In this document: piece by piece, positions 1 through 9,138 of the stretch | Layout: each line of letters starts with the position of its first letter | Position numbering within the stretch: position 1 is the first letter of the stretch | NCBI RefSeq assembly: GCF_036088315.1 | Contig: NZ_CP107996.1 | Location: 4,671,501 to 4,735,500, forward strand | Direction of reading: 5' to 3' | DNA: 64,000 nucleotides | Origin: Streptomyces sp. NBC_00344 | GTDB taxonomy: Bacteria; Actinomycetota; Actinomycetes; Streptomycetales; Streptomycetaceae | Translations under genes and position numbers: made by a program | The notes under the pieces: generated by a model | The model's input: the letters and a program-made list of their open reading frames with translations, nothing else | What the model was told of the DNA's origin: nothing | Databases searched by the model: none

Positions 1-468
1 ACGACCATCCAGGAAGCGCTGAACGTCAACTACCTGGCGCCGGTGCAGATCGCGCGTGCCTCGTACAAGTACCTGGCCGAGACCAAGGGCCAGCTGCTCC
101 TCTACACCTCCAGCAGCTACACCCGCGGCCGTGCCGAATACAGCCTGTACTCCTCCACCAAGGCGGCCATGGTGAATCTCACCCAGGCGCTCGCCGACGA
201 GTGGGCGGGCGACGGCATCCGTGTCAACTGCGTCAACCCGGAGCGCACCGCGACTCCCATGCGGACGAAGGCGTTCGGTCAGGAGCCCGAGGGCAGCCTG
301 CTCTCGTCCGAGGCGGTGGCGCGTACGTCGCTCGACGTGCTGCTCTCCGAGCTGACCGGTCACGTCATCGACGTACGGCAGCAGGACCCGACCCGTGACG
401 CCAGTGCGGAGGCCTCCGGCTTCGAGCAAGCACTGGCCTCCGTGTTGGACCGTCAGGCAGATGTGTAA
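1..468 (+). CDS. SDR-family oxidoreductase, C-terminal part (5' end outside window)
   Basis: The reading frame is open from base 1, so the gene starts upstream and only the last 155 codons are present. A Rossmann-fold SDR signature is visible: Ser-Ser-Ser, then Tyr-x-x-x-Lys in YSLYSSTKAAM, then RVNCVNPE, the usual loop after the catalytic Lys. The protein ends with a GHVIDVRQ strand. It lies directly before a CDP-glycerol glycerophosphotransferase. In Streptomyces that position is often held by a fused cytidylyltransferase/SDR protein (TarI-TarJ-like) that makes an activated polyol phosphate for wall teichoic acid-type polymers. The SDR assignment is seen in the sequence. The fusion and substrate are inferences, because the N-terminal half is not in the window. 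Confidence 0.85.
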   Translation, partial: TTIQEALNVNYLAPVQIARASYKYLAETKGQLLLYTSSSYTRGRAEYSLYSSTKAAMVNLTQALADEWAGDGIRVNCVNPERTATPMRTKAFGQEPEGSLLSSEAVARTSLDVLLSELTGHVIDVRQQDPTRDASAEASGFEQALASVLDRQADV

Positions 469-497
469 TACTTCCTGAGCAAAACTGGAAGCTTTTT

Positions 498-541
498 TTC
501 GGGCCTCTGCGATCGCGACACGCGATTCGCAGAGGCCCGAA
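498..541 (+). terminator. Strong hairpin between the SDR and glycerophosphotransferase genes
   Basis: A perfect 15-bp outer stem (498-512 with 527-541) continues into a 5-bp inner stem (513-517 with 521-525) around a 3-nt loop, with one bulged T at 526. It starts 30 nt after the SDR stop. No U-tract follows, as is common for Streptomyces terminators; a run of seven T precedes it. Confidence 0.75.
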
Positions 542-608
542 TGCGTGAAGCCTCACCTTCACAATTTCCCCCCCGATTAAAACCGGCACCCCCTGGAGCA
601 GGTTCTTC

Positions 609-2705
609 GTGATTTCGACCGCCATCAGGCTGGCGCGTGTAGGCAGCCGGTCAGAGCTGATCGCCGCAGCATTCATGGGCCTCAGCTATCCGTGCGTGAT
701 GATCGCCGCGCTGATCCCCAATATCTGGTTCTTCGCAGCGGCCACTGTCGCGACGTATGTCTCCGACTGGTTTCTCCATCAGCGCGGCAGCTACCTCATC
801 AATCGTCTGGCGAAGGTTCGTGCCGGGCTGTCGATCCGTTTCCTGCTGCGCGAACTCTTGCTTATCCTGCTGCTCGCCCGGCTTGGACTGGCCGAACAAC
901 GTGTGTACTACGCCGCTGTCGCCTGCTTCCTGCTCTTCTACGGTCTCCAGGCCCTGCACGGCACTCTCACCACCCTGATCCGGCTGCGCCGCGTCATGCC
1001 GGTGGTCACCCGCAACGTGGACCTCGGCTCCGTCCGTATCCCCGACGCCCCGCCGAAGCGGCTGCTGAGCCGCGCCGCCGAGAAGATGCTCCACCTGGAC
1101 GTCTTCGCGGTGATCGGGCTGCTGGTCGCCGCGGAGACCGGCACGGACGCCTTCGGGTACATCGGCATCCTCGCCACGCTGGCCTTCGGGTGCATCTACA
1201 TCGCCTCGCTCATCCCGTTCATCCGCAAGGGGCGCCGGATCCCCGGCGCGCCCGCGGTGCTGGAGGCGCTGGACGGCTGGCTGGGTGAGTACCGGCCGAC
1301 CGTGGTGCTCTACTTCTCCGGTTCCAGGGATTCGGCCTACCAGGCGAACATGTGGCTGGAGACGATGGCGGACGTCGAGGGGCGGCCGCTGATCATCCTG
1401 CGCGAGCGTGCCATCGTGCGGCAGCTCGGGCCGACCTCCGTGCCGGTGGTCTGCGTGCCCGGCGGTGTGCACCTGATGAACCTGGACCTGTCCACCGTGC
1501 GGGTCGCGCTCTACGCGGCCAACGTCGGCAAGAACATCCACATGCTCCGGGTCCCGACCATGAAGCACGTCTTCATCGGGCACGGCGACAGCGACAAGCT
1601 GGCCAGCGTCAACCCGTACAGCAAGGTGTACGACGAGGTGTGGACCGCGGGCCGGGCCGGGCGCGACCGCTACGCCCTGGCCGACGTCGGGGTGCGGGAC
1701 GAGGACATCGTCGAGGTGGGCCGCCCGCAGCTGGCTCCCATCGAGAGCTGGACAGGTACTCCGAAGCGTCCGGTGCCCACCGTGCTCTACGCGCCCACCT
1801 GGGAGGGCTGGGACAACAACCCGGGCAACACCTCGCTGCTGCTGGCCGGCGAGAACATCGTGCGGCGCCTGCTGAAGGCCGAGCAGCCCGTCCGGGTGCT
1901 CTACAAGCCGCACCCCTTCACCGGCACCCGCAGCGCGGAGGCCAAGGCCGCCCATGCGCGGATCACCGCGATGCTGGAGAAGGCGGCGGCGGACCGCGCC
2001 GCGGAGCCCCGCTGGGTCGAGGAGTCCGCAGCGGGCCAGGCCGACCGGGACGCGGCACAGACCGAACTCGTGCGGATCGAGGCCAGGCTCGCCGAGCTCG
2101 CCGCGCCCGGAAAGGGCGGCGACGACGAGTCCGAGCAGTCCCGGGCCTCGCTCGCCGACCCCGAGCGCGAGACGGAGGCTGCCGGACTGCGCCGTGCGTG
2201 GAACGACGCGTACTGGCGCACCTTCGGCTGGTGGGAGCACCGGGTCATCACCGGCAGCAAGCCGCATCTGTACGACTGCTTCAACGAGTCGGACGGCATG
2301 GTCTCGGACATCTCCAGCGTCGTCTCGGACTTCATCGCGAGCGGCAAGCCGTACGCCGTCACCGATTCGGCCGAACTCGGTGTCGAGGAGTTCAAGCGGC
2401 AGAACACCGCCGTGCGAGCCGCGGTGATCCTCTCCAACAGCGGGCAGGAGATCGGCGAGCTGCTCGGAGCGATCAGCGACGCGGCCGCCGACCCGCTGGC
2501 CGACGGACGTCGTGAGCTGAAGAAGTATCTCCTCGGTCCCGACGAGCCGACCTCGATGGAGCAGTTCAACACCGCGGTGGCGGCACTGACCGCCAAGGCC
2601 GATGCCCGTAACCAGGGCGTGGCCCAGGTGAGCGCCGAGCCGGAGGCCGCGCCCGGCCTCAACGACTCCGATGTCACCGGTGTCGACACGGCGGTCGGCG
2701 GCTGA
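609..2705 (+). CDS. Membrane-anchored CDP-glycerol:poly(glycerophosphate) glycerophosphotransferase family protein (TagB/TagF-like)
   Basis: The 698-residue protein probably transfers polyol phosphate units from a CDP donor onto a wall teichoic acid-type polymer at the inner membrane face. The first ~215 residues hold about five hydrophobic segments. The C-terminal part has family motifs: LYAPTWEGWDNN, a YKPHPF block, and SDGMVSDISSVVSDF near residues 555-570. Between the last two lies a highly charged, Ala/Glu-rich insertion (about 440-530), probably helical, which lengthens the usual domain. The GTG start at 609 follows GGAG by 10 nt. The substrate (glycerol or another polyol phosphate) cannot be read from the sequence. 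Neighbouring rml genes and GT2 enzymes suggest a glycosylated polymer. Confidence 0.85.
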   Translation: MISTAIRLARVGSRSELIAAAFMGLSYPCVMIAALIPNIWFFAAATVATYVSDWFLHQRGSYLINRLAKVRAGLSIRFLLRELLLILLLARLGLAEQRVYYAAVACFLLFYGLQALHGTLTTLIRLRRVMPVVTRNVDLGSVRIPDAPPKRLLSRAAEKMLHLDVFAVIGLLVAAETGTDAFGYIGILATLAFGCIYIASLIPFIRKGRRIPGAPAVLEALDGWLGEYRPTVVLYFSGSRDSAYQANMWLETMADVEGRPLIILRERAIVRQLGPTSVPVVCVPGGVHLMNLDLSTVRVALYAANVGKNIHMLRVPTMKHVFIGHGDSDKLASVNPYSKVYDEVWTAGRAGRDRYALADVGVRDEDIVEVGRPQLAPIESWTGTPKRPVPTVLYAPTWEGWDNNPGNTSLLLAGENIVRRLLKAEQPVRVLYKPHPFTGTRSAEAKAAHARITAMLEKAAADRAAEPRWVEESAAGQADRDAAQTELVRIEARLAELAAPGKGGDDESEQSRASLADPERETEAAGLRRAWNDAYWRTFGWWEHRVITGSKPHLYDCFNESDGMVSDISSVVSDFIASGKPYAVTDSAELGVEEFKRQNTAVRAAVILSNSGQEIGELLGAISDAAADPLADGRRELKKYLLGPDEPTSMEQFNTAVAALTAKADARNQGVAQVSAEPEAAPGLNDSDVTGVDTAVGG

Positions 2706-2742
2706 CAGCCGACAGCTGAGGACCTCCCGGTTCTCTACCGGA

Positions 2743-2780
2743 CGAACGGCCGCCCGCGCAGCAGCGCGGGCGGCCGTTCG
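2743..2780 (+). terminator. Rho-independent-type hairpin
   Basis: A perfect 17-bp GC-rich stem (2743-2759 with 2764-2780) and 4-nt loop, 38 nt after the glycerophosphotransferase stop. No U-tract follows. It separates that gene from the rml genes. Confidence 0.8.
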
Positions 2781-2875
2781 GCGCTCTGTCCTGCTGCCGA
2801 GCGACGCGGGAGTGGATAAAATCCGCGGGACGGATGAATCTCTGCCAGACCGACTGCTCGTCAGGGACAGACATC

Positions 2876-3943
2876 GTGAAGGCTCTCGTACTCTCCGGCG
2901 GTGCAGGCACCCGCCTGCGGCCCATCACCCACACCTCCGCCAAACAGCTGGTGCCGGTGGCCAACAAACCGGTTCTCTTCTACGGCCTGGAAGCCATCGC
3001 GGATGCGGGGATCACCGAGGTCGGGATCGTCGTCGGTGACACCGCGGCCGAGATCCGCGAAGCCGTCGGAGACGGATCCCGCTTCGGCATCAAGGTCACC
3101 TACATCCCGCAGGACGCACCCCTCGGGCTGGCCCATGCGGTGCTGATCTCCCGGGATTTCCTCGGTGAGGACGACTTCGTGATGTACCTCGGCGACAACT
3201 TCATCGTCGGAGGCATCACCCGGCTGGTCGACGGCTTCCGCACCAGCCGGCCGGACGCCCAGATCCTGCTCACCAAGGTGCCCGATCCGACCTCGTTCGG
3301 GGTGGCGGAACTCGACGACAACGGCCGGGTGGTGGGCCTGGAGGAGAAGCCGAAGGTCCCCAAGAGCGATCTGGCGCTCGTCGGTGTCTATCTCTTCACC
3401 CCCGCTGTCCACGAGGCGGTGCGCGCCATCGGGCCGTCCTGGCGCGGAGAGCTGGAGATCACGCACGCCATCCAGTGGCTCATGGACGAGAAACACGAGG
3501 TGTGTTCGACGACGATCTCCGGCTACTGGAAGGACACCGGCAACGTCACCGACATGCTGGAGGTCAACCGAGCCGTCCTGGAGGAGATCGAACCGTGCGA
3601 GGACGGCTCGGTCGACGAGGCCAGCGAGATCATCGGGCGGGTCAGGATCGAGGCCGGCGCCCAGGTGGTCCGGAGCCGGATCGTCGGACCGGCGATCATC
3701 GGTGAGGGAACGGTGATCAGTGACGCCTACGTAGGCCCCTACACCTCGGTCTCCGAAGGGTGCCGGATCCAGGACAGCGAGATCGAGTACTCCATCGTGC
3801 TGCGGGCCTCCTCGATCACCGGGGTCCGCAGGGTGGAGGCCTCACTCATCGGCAGAGGCGTCGAGGTGACCCCGTCACCCCGGCATCCCGCGGCCCACCG
3901 GCTGGTACTCGGCGACCACAGCAAGGTGCAGATCGCCTCATGA
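2876..3943 (+). CDS. rmlA: Glucose-1-phosphate thymidylyltransferase, long (StrD-like) form
   Basis: Makes dTDP-glucose from dTTP and glucose-1-phosphate, the first step to dTDP-L-rhamnose. The N-terminus carries the nucleotidyltransferase signature LSGGAGTRLRP, and the N-terminal ~240 residues form the transferase domain (YLGDNF, GYWKDTGN). The C-terminal ~110 residues look like a left-handed beta-helix, giving the 355-residue long form also found in deoxysugar clusters. The GTG start at 2876 has AGGGA 9 nt upstream and gives the standard N-terminus; an ATG at 2834 in frame would add 14 unlikely residues. rmlB follows after 46 nt. A second 355-residue rmlA lies at 49.3-50.4 kb. Confidence 0.92.
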   Translation: MKALVLSGGAGTRLRPITHTSAKQLVPVANKPVLFYGLEAIADAGITEVGIVVGDTAAEIREAVGDGSRFGIKVTYIPQDAPLGLAHAVLISRDFLGEDDFVMYLGDNFIVGGITRLVDGFRTSRPDAQILLTKVPDPTSFGVAELDDNGRVVGLEEKPKVPKSDLALVGVYLFTPAVHEAVRAIGPSWRGELEITHAIQWLMDEKHEVCSTTISGYWKDTGNVTDMLEVNRAVLEEIEPCEDGSVDEASEIIGRVRIEAGAQVVRSRIVGPAIIGEGTVISDAYVGPYTSVSEGCRIQDSEIEYSIVLRASSITGVRRVEASLIGRGVEVTPSPRHPAAHRLVLGDHSKVQIAS

Positions 3944-3989
3944 GCGGCCCCAGGTGAACGGCGGTCCGCGTGACGAGGGACGGCAGGCA

Positions 3990-4985
3990 ATGACGAACGC
4001 CACGAAGATCCTGGTGACCGGCGGAGCCGGTTTCATCGGCTCGCACTACGTCCGCACCCTGCTGGGCCCGCACGGTCCGGGCGGTGTCGCGGTCACCGTG
4101 CTGGACAAGCTCACCTACGCGGGCAACCCGGCCAACCTGGACGAGGTCGAACGGCACCCCGGATTCGGCTTCGTACAGGGCGACATCTGTGATCCGGCCC
4201 TGGTGGGCGCTCTGATGGCGGAGCACGACCAGGTGGTGCACTTCGCGGCGGAGTCGCATGTCGACAGGTCCATCGACGGCGGAGCCGAGTTCGTCCGCAC
4301 CAACGTTCTCGGCACCCACACGCTCATCGACGCGGCACACCGTGCCGGCATCGCGACGTTCGTGCACATCTCCACCGACGAGGTCTACGGCTCGATCGAC
4401 GAGGGTTCGTGGTCCGAGTCCCAGGCCCTGGCGCCCAACTCGCCGTACTCGGCGGCCAAGGCGTCCAGCGATCTGATCGCGCTGTCCTACCACCGCACGC
4501 ACGGCCTCGACGTACGGGTGACCCGCTGCTCCAACAACTACGGGCACCACCACTTCCCGGAGAAGGTCATCCCGCTCTTCATCACCAACCTGCTGGACGG
4601 CAGGCCGGTGCCGCTCTACGGCGACGGCGGCAATGTCCGGGACTGGCTGCACATCGACGACCACGTGCAGGGGATCGAACTGGTCCGTACGAAGGGCCGC
4701 CCCGGGGAGGTCTACAACATCGGCGGCGGTACCGAGCTGTCCAACAAGGAGCTCACCGGGCTGCTCCTGGACGCCTGTGGCGCGGACTGGGACACCGGCG
4801 TCGAGTACGTCGCCGACCGCAAGGGGCACGACCGCAGGTACTCCGTGGACTGCACCAAGATCCGTACCGAACTGGGCTACCGGCCCCGCAAGACCTTCAC
4901 CGAAGGGCTCACCGAGACAGTGCAGTGGTACCGGGACAACCGTGCCTGGTGGGAGCCGCTGAAGGAGCGCGCGGCGCTGAGCTGA
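3990..4985 (+). CDS. rmlB: dTDP-glucose 4,6-dehydratase
   Basis: Converts dTDP-glucose to dTDP-4-keto-6-deoxyglucose using tightly bound NAD. The 331-residue protein has the extended-SDR features: glycine-rich TGGAGFIGSHY at the N-terminus, HFAAESHVDRS, STDEVYGS, and Tyr-x-x-x-Lys in YSAAK near residue 155. The ATG at 3990 is preferred over an upstream in-frame GTG at 3954 because GAGGGA lies 9 nt before it and it gives the usual N-terminus. It sits in the same transcription unit as rmlA. A paralogue with the same active-site motifs is encoded at 48.4-49.4 kb in the metabolite cluster. Confidence 0.93.
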   Translation: MTNATKILVTGGAGFIGSHYVRTLLGPHGPGGVAVTVLDKLTYAGNPANLDEVERHPGFGFVQGDICDPALVGALMAEHDQVVHFAAESHVDRSIDGGAEFVRTNVLGTHTLIDAAHRAGIATFVHISTDEVYGSIDEGSWSESQALAPNSPYSAAKASSDLIALSYHRTHGLDVRVTRCSNNYGHHHFPEKVIPLFITNLLDGRPVPLYGDGGNVRDWLHIDDHVQGIELVRTKGRPGEVYNIGGGTELSNKELTGLLLDACGADWDTGVEYVADRKGHDRRYSVDCTKIRTELGYRPRKTFTEGLTETVQWYRDNRAWWEPLKERAALS

Positions 4986-5085
4986 CCCCGCACCGGACAC
5001 GTCGTGGCGCAAAACGCGTACAACCTGGCCCGCCGGCGGCGAGTCAACATGGGCGACCATGTGAAAGCCGTCGAAGGGCTGCTCG

Positions 5086-6510
5086 ATGTCTGCACCACGA
5101 TCGCGTTCCGTGTTTCTCTGCCTGCCGGGCCTCGCGGCCGCCCTGGTGCTGGGCGGCCCGGCCGCCCCGTCCGCCGGCGCTGCGGTCCCGGCCGCCGCGG
5201 CGACGCAGGATTTCAACGGTGACGGTTACCAGGACCTGGTCGTCGGCGCGCCCGACGGAACGGTGAGCGGGCAGGCGAAGGCCGGCTACGTCACCGTCAT
5301 GTACGGCTCGGCACACGGGCTCGCAGCTTCCTCGCACACGCTGATCAGCCGGTCGACTGCGGGGATCCCGGGGGCGGCCGTGAAGGGACAGGGGTTCGGC
5401 AGCGACACCTCGGCCGGCGACCTCGACGGCGACGGATACAGCGACCTGGTGGTCAGCGGATCCCACAGTGCCGACTCCATTGTCGTCCGGGGCGGAGCGG
5501 GCGGCCTGTCCGGCGGTTACGCCGTTCCCGGTCACGGCACCCATACGGCGACCGGCGATTTCAACGGCGACGGTCACACCGACCTGCTGGCCGTGGCGAC
5601 GAGTGACCCCGTCGGCGACGACCCGACCGGGTCCGACTCCGAGATCCTCTACGGGCCTCTCTCCGCGACCGGGGTTCCGGCGTCGAGCGAACCCTTCGAC
5701 GACGCGTCGGTCTACAACATCTACGCGGTCCGCACCGGCGACATCAACGGCGACGGCCGCTCCGACCTCGCGCTCACCGCCTACGCGGGCGAGGGCTATT
5801 CCATGAGCCGGCTCTATCTGAGCACCGGTACGGGCCTGAAGAGGTCCGCCGTCAGCCCGCCGGCCATCTGGGATCGGAGCGCAGGCTTCACCTTCGGCGA
5901 TCTGAACGGTGACGGCCGGGACGACCTGGCGTTCGGCAATCTCGGAGAGGGCGGCACGGACGTGACGATCGGCTACGGCACTCCGGCCGGTCTCGCCCCC
6001 GCGTCCGACTGGGTCACCATCACGCAGGACACCCCGGGCGTCCCCGGTGACGGCCCGAAGGAACCGAACGACAGCGAATGGCAGGACGCGTTCGGAGCCT
6101 CCCTCTCGGCCGGTGACGTGAACGGCGACGGCATCGCCGATCTCGCGGTGGGCGCCCCCGGCGAGGACATCGGCGCCACGGCGGACGCCGGCTACGTGAC
6201 GCTGCTCCCCGGCAGCACCGCCGGAGTCACCGGCCGCGGGGCGCAGGCCTTCAGCCAGGACACCGCCGGCGTCCCCGGTACGGCGGAGGCGGGCGACCGG
6301 TTCGGCAGCGCCGTGCGGCTGCTCGACATCAACGGCAACGGATACGCGGACCTGGCATCCGCCGCGGTGCGCGAGGACGGTGGCAACGGCGCGGTGTGGG
6401 AGCTGCGGGGCCGCCCCGAAGGCCTGGTGACGGATGCCGCTCTGGTCTTCGGCCCTCTCGCGGTCGGGGCGCCGTCCGCCGGGGCGGCCTTCGGACACCG
6501 GCTGGGGTAG
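5086..6510 (+). CDS. Secreted FG-GAP / integrin-alpha-like beta-propeller protein
   Basis: Residues 1-35 form a signal peptide: basic start, hydrophobic core, Ala-rich exit. Seven FG-GAP/VCBS-type repeats follow, each with a calcium-loop core of the type D-x-N-G-D-G-x-x-D-L (for example DFNGDGYQDLVVGAP, DLNGDGRDDLAFGN, DVNGDGIADLAVGAPGED, DINGNGYADL). Seven repeats are what a complete propeller needs, so the 474-residue protein is probably one calcium-binding propeller outside the cell. The ATG at 5086 follows GAAGGG by 7 nt. It lies between rmlB and rmlD, so a link to the cell-surface glycopolymer is plausible. No catalytic motif was seen and the ligand is unknown. Confidence 0.85.
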   Translation: MSAPRSRSVFLCLPGLAAALVLGGPAAPSAGAAVPAAAATQDFNGDGYQDLVVGAPDGTVSGQAKAGYVTVMYGSAHGLAASSHTLISRSTAGIPGAAVKGQGFGSDTSAGDLDGDGYSDLVVSGSHSADSIVVRGGAGGLSGGYAVPGHGTHTATGDFNGDGHTDLLAVATSDPVGDDPTGSDSEILYGPLSATGVPASSEPFDDASVYNIYAVRTGDINGDGRSDLALTAYAGEGYSMSRLYLSTGTGLKRSAVSPPAIWDRSAGFTFGDLNGDGRDDLAFGNLGEGGTDVTIGYGTPAGLAPASDWVTITQDTPGVPGDGPKEPNDSEWQDAFGASLSAGDVNGDGIADLAVGAPGEDIGATADAGYVTLLPGSTAGVTGRGAQAFSQDTAGVPGTAEAGDRFGSAVRLLDINGNGYADLASAAVREDGGNGAVWELRGRPEGLVTDAALVFGPLAVGAPSAGAAFGHRLG

Positions 6511-6557
6511 CGTCGGCCACAGGGGGCAGGCCCGGGGAAGCAGCTCCGGAGGACAGG

Positions 6558-7448
6558 GTGAACATGAGCGGCGACTGGCTGATCACCGGAGCGGGCGGCA
6601 TGCTCGGCCAGGACCTCCTGGCCGCGCTGGCCGCGCACGGCACACCGGCCACCGGACTGGGCCGCGACGCTCTGGACATCACGGGAACCGGGCCGGTCCA
6701 CCGGGCGCTGTCGGCCCACCGCCCCGCCGTGGTCGTCAACTGCGCGGCCTGGACCGCGGTCGACGAAGCGGAGACGGAGGAGGCCCGGGCCCTGGCCGTC
6801 AACGGCGGCGGCCCACAGGTCCTCGCCGACGCGTGCCGGGAGACCGGCGCGGTGCTGCTCCAGATCTCCACGGACTACGTGTTCGCCGGCGATGCCGGCC
6901 GTCCGTACCCGGAGGACGCGGCGGTGGGCCCGCGCAGCGCGTACGGGCGCAGCAAACTGGCCGGCGAGCGGGCGGTGCTGGACACCCTGCCCGACCGTGG
7001 CTATGTGATCCGCACAGCGTGGCTGTACGGCGCGGGCGGGCCGAACTTCGTCCGCACGATGATCAGGCTGGAGGGTGCCAAGGACACCCTGGACGTGGTC
7101 GACGACCAGCGAGGACAGCCCACCTGGACCGCTGACCTCGCCGACCTGCTGGTGCGTCTGGGCACAGGCGCGCTCGCCGGCACCGCGCCCGCCGGTGTCT
7201 ACCACGGCACCAGCGCGGGTGCGACGACCTGGTGCGGTCTCACCCGCGAGATCTTCCGGCTGCTGGGCACCGACCCGGACCGGGTGCGCCCCACGACCAG
7301 CGAGTCCTTCGTACGGCCTGCGCCGCGGCCCGCGTACAGCGTGCTGGGGCACGAGGGCTGGGCGGCGGCGGGCATCCGGCCGATCCGCGACTGGCGGCAG
7401 GCGCTGAACGCGGCGTTCCCCGCGCTGCGCGCCGCCGAGCGCACGTGA
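6558..7448 (+). CDS. rmlD: dTDP-4-dehydrorhamnose reductase
   Basis: Catalyses the last step of dTDP-L-rhamnose synthesis, NAD(P)H reduction of the 4-keto group. Visible motifs are LITGAGGMLG at the N-terminus, STDYVFAGD, and the catalytic YGRSKLAGE near residue 135. GGAGG at 6548-6552 serves a GTG at 6558 (5 nt spacing) or an in-frame ATG at 6564 (11 nt), so the start is uncertain by two codons; 296 residues from 6558. It follows the FG-GAP gene closely and completes, with rmlA, rmlB and rmlC, a full pathway set within 6.2 kb. Confidence 0.92.
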   Translation: MNMSGDWLITGAGGMLGQDLLAALAAHGTPATGLGRDALDITGTGPVHRALSAHRPAVVVNCAAWTAVDEAETEEARALAVNGGGPQVLADACRETGAVLLQISTDYVFAGDAGRPYPEDAAVGPRSAYGRSKLAGERAVLDTLPDRGYVIRTAWLYGAGGPNFVRTMIRLEGAKDTLDVVDDQRGQPTWTADLADLLVRLGTGALAGTAPAGVYHGTSAGATTWCGLTREIFRLLGTDPDRVRPTTSESFVRPAPRPAYSVLGHEGWAAAGIRPIRDWRQALNAAFPALRAAERT

Positions 7449-7462
7449 CCGTCCGATAGTGT

Positions 7463-7482
7463 CCGGGCACCCCTTCGCCCGG
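7463..7482 (+). terminator. Weak hairpin after rmlD
   Basis: A 6-bp GC stem (7463-7468 with 7477-7482) with an 8-nt loop, 14 nt after rmlD. It is followed by a relatively AT-rich 120-nt stretch leading to the methyltransferase, which may hold that gene's promoter. Confidence 0.35.
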
Positions 7483-7601
7483 TGATCTGCCGCTTGTTGC
7501 GTCGACAGGGATTTTATTATCAGCGCTGCTTTCACAGCCACTCCTGGATGAGGTAACTTCGCCGGGTTCGGGCAGTTGATTTAAGGCGAAGGGATCTCCC
7601 A

Positions 7602-8396
7602 GTGAATCGTCATGACCTTCTGCGCGGTGTGCATCGCGTATACCGGCCTCGTAACTACCTGGAGATCGGAGTCAACGACGGTCGCAGTCTCGCCCTTTCG
7701 CGAGTCCCTTCGGTGGCAATCGACCCGGCATTCAAGGTCGTGACATCCATCAGCTGCGATGTTCACCTGGTCAAAGCGACCAGTGACGATTTCTTCGCCC
7801 GTGAGGACCCGTTGCTGCATCTGCGGCCCGGCCGCAACCCGTTCAGGGCACTCGCCCGCCGGGATCCGCTCCAGATGCTGGGAGGTGATCCCAAGCTGGA
7901 GCTGTCATTCATTGACGGCATGCATATTTTCGAGTTCGCGCTGCGTGATTTCATGAATGTCGAGAAGCACTCGCGCTGGAACAGTGTGATCGTGCTGGAC
8001 GACATGCTGCCGCGCAATGTGGACGAGGCCGCCCGGGACCGGCACACCAGGGAGTGGACGGGTGACGTCTACAAGGTAGCCGCTGTGCTGCGGCGATTCC
8101 GTCCCGACCTGCTGGTGGTGGAGGTGGACACCACACCGACCGGGGTCGTCGTCATTTTCGGCGCGGACCCGGCGAACACCGTCCTGAAGCAGAATTACGA
8201 CGCCATTCTGGCGGAATACGTCACCGAGGATCCCCAGGACGTCCCCGACGCGGTCATCTCCCGCAAGAGTGCGGTGTCCCCCGATGCGCTGCTGGGCGCC
8301 GACTTCTGGCCCGCGCTGATCCGTGCCCGCAACCTCAACCGCTCCCGGTCGGCCTTCGCCGATCTGCGCAGGCGGATCGAGCGGGTCGCGGGCTGA
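7602..8396 (+). CDS. Class I SAM-dependent methyltransferase-like protein
   Basis: The 264-residue protein has a compact class I methyltransferase core: motif I YLEIGVNDGRS near residue 20, an acidic post-I residue in AIDPAF, FIDGMHIFEFALRD near 105, and VIVLDDMLP near 130. The pattern resembles the Methyltransf_24 type often found among glycopolymer and capsule genes, where sugar O-methylation is likely. The GTG at 7602 has GAAGGGA 7 nt upstream. It converges on rmlC, with a terminator hairpin between them. The acceptor is unknown; a sugar in the wall polymer is an inference from the neighbours. Confidence 0.75.
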   Translation: MNRHDLLRGVHRVYRPRNYLEIGVNDGRSLALSRVPSVAIDPAFKVVTSISCDVHLVKATSDDFFAREDPLLHLRPGRNPFRALARRDPLQMLGGDPKLELSFIDGMHIFEFALRDFMNVEKHSRWNSVIVLDDMLPRNVDEAARDRHTREWTGDVYKVAAVLRRFRPDLLVVEVDTTPTGVVVIFGADPANTVLKQNYDAILAEYVTEDPQDVPDAVISRKSAVSPDALLGADFWPALIRARNLNRSRSAFADLRRRIERVAG

Positions 8397-8414
8397 TCCT
8401 CGCGGGTACGGGCC

Positions 8415-8442
8415 GGCCGCTGTCCCCCGCGGGACAGCGGCC
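8415..8442. terminator. Bidirectional terminator between methyltransferase and rmlC
   Basis: A perfect 12-bp stem (8415-8426 with 8431-8442) with a CCGC loop between two convergent genes, 19 nt and 24 nt from their stop codons. Confidence 0.75.
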
Positions 8443-8466
8443 TTCGGGCCGCCGGGAAGGAGGCGG

Positions 8467-9060
8467 TCAGCCGCGCAGCCCTTCGACGTACGCTCGGCAT
8501 TCGGCGTAGGAGGGCAGCAGACCCTGTTCCTCCGCTTCGGCCAGGGTCGGGGCCGCCGCGTCCTTGTCGGAGAGCAGCGGTGTGACAGCGGCCGGCCAGT
8601 CGATGGCGAGCTCCGGGTCCAGCGGGTTGACGCCGTGCTCGCGCTGCGGCGCGTAGCCCGCCGAGCTCAGGTAGACGACCGTGGCATCGTCGGTCAGCGC
8701 CAGGAACGCGTGCCCCAGCCCCTCGCCCAGATAGACCGAGTGCTGGTCCACATCGTCGAGGCGGACCGCTTCCCAGCGCTTGTAGGTCGGGGAACCGACC
8801 CGGATGTCCACGATCACGTCGAGGATGGCGCCCCGCACACACTTGACGTACTTGGCCTGGCCGGGCGGCAGATCGGCGTAGTGGATACCGCGCAGGGTGC
8901 CCCGGCCGGACACCGAGCAGTTGGCCTGCGCCAGCCGCAGCGGGTGACCGGTGGACTCCTCGAAATCCGCTTCCCTGAACCACTCGTGGAAGCTGCCGCG
9001 GCTGTCCGGGAAGATCTTGGGCTCATGCACCCAGGCTCCCTCGATGGCGAGCTGCCGCAT
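8467..9060 (-). CDS. rmlC: dTDP-4-dehydrorhamnose 3,5-epimerase
   Basis: Epimerises C3 and C5 of dTDP-4-keto-6-deoxyglucose in rhamnose synthesis. The 197-residue cupin protein shows DSRGSFHEWFRE, the catalytic-His motif RGIHY near residue 65, CVRGAILDVIVDIR, and GLGHAFLALTDDA near 125. The length is typical of actinobacterial RmlC. The ATG at 9060 gives the expected N-terminus. It lies 78 nt downstream of the minus-strand GT2 gene, probably in one unit. The related protein at 45997-46611 is a second family member with different flanking residues (RGLHG). Confidence 0.92.
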   Translation of the reverse strand: MRQLAIEGAWVHEPKIFPDSRGSFHEWFREADFEESTGHPLRLAQANCSVSGRGTLRGIHYADLPPGQAKYVKCVRGAILDVIVDIRVGSPTYKRWEAVRLDDVDQHSVYLGEGLGHAFLALTDDATVVYLSSAGYAPQREHGVNPLDPELAIDWPAAVTPLLSDKDAAAPTLAEAEEQGLLPSYAECRAYVEGLRG

Positions 9061-9138
9061 CCGATCACGTCCTTGTCTGCTGAACCAGGTGGAGAAAGCG
9101 GGGCGAGGCCGGCCGCCGGCAAGGTCAGCCCGGGAAGG

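Noticed and set aside
8467..9060. rmlC as part of the deoxysugar cluster
   Set aside because: It lies with the wall glycopolymer genes 37 kb away and is closest in context to rmlD; the cluster has its own epimerase.
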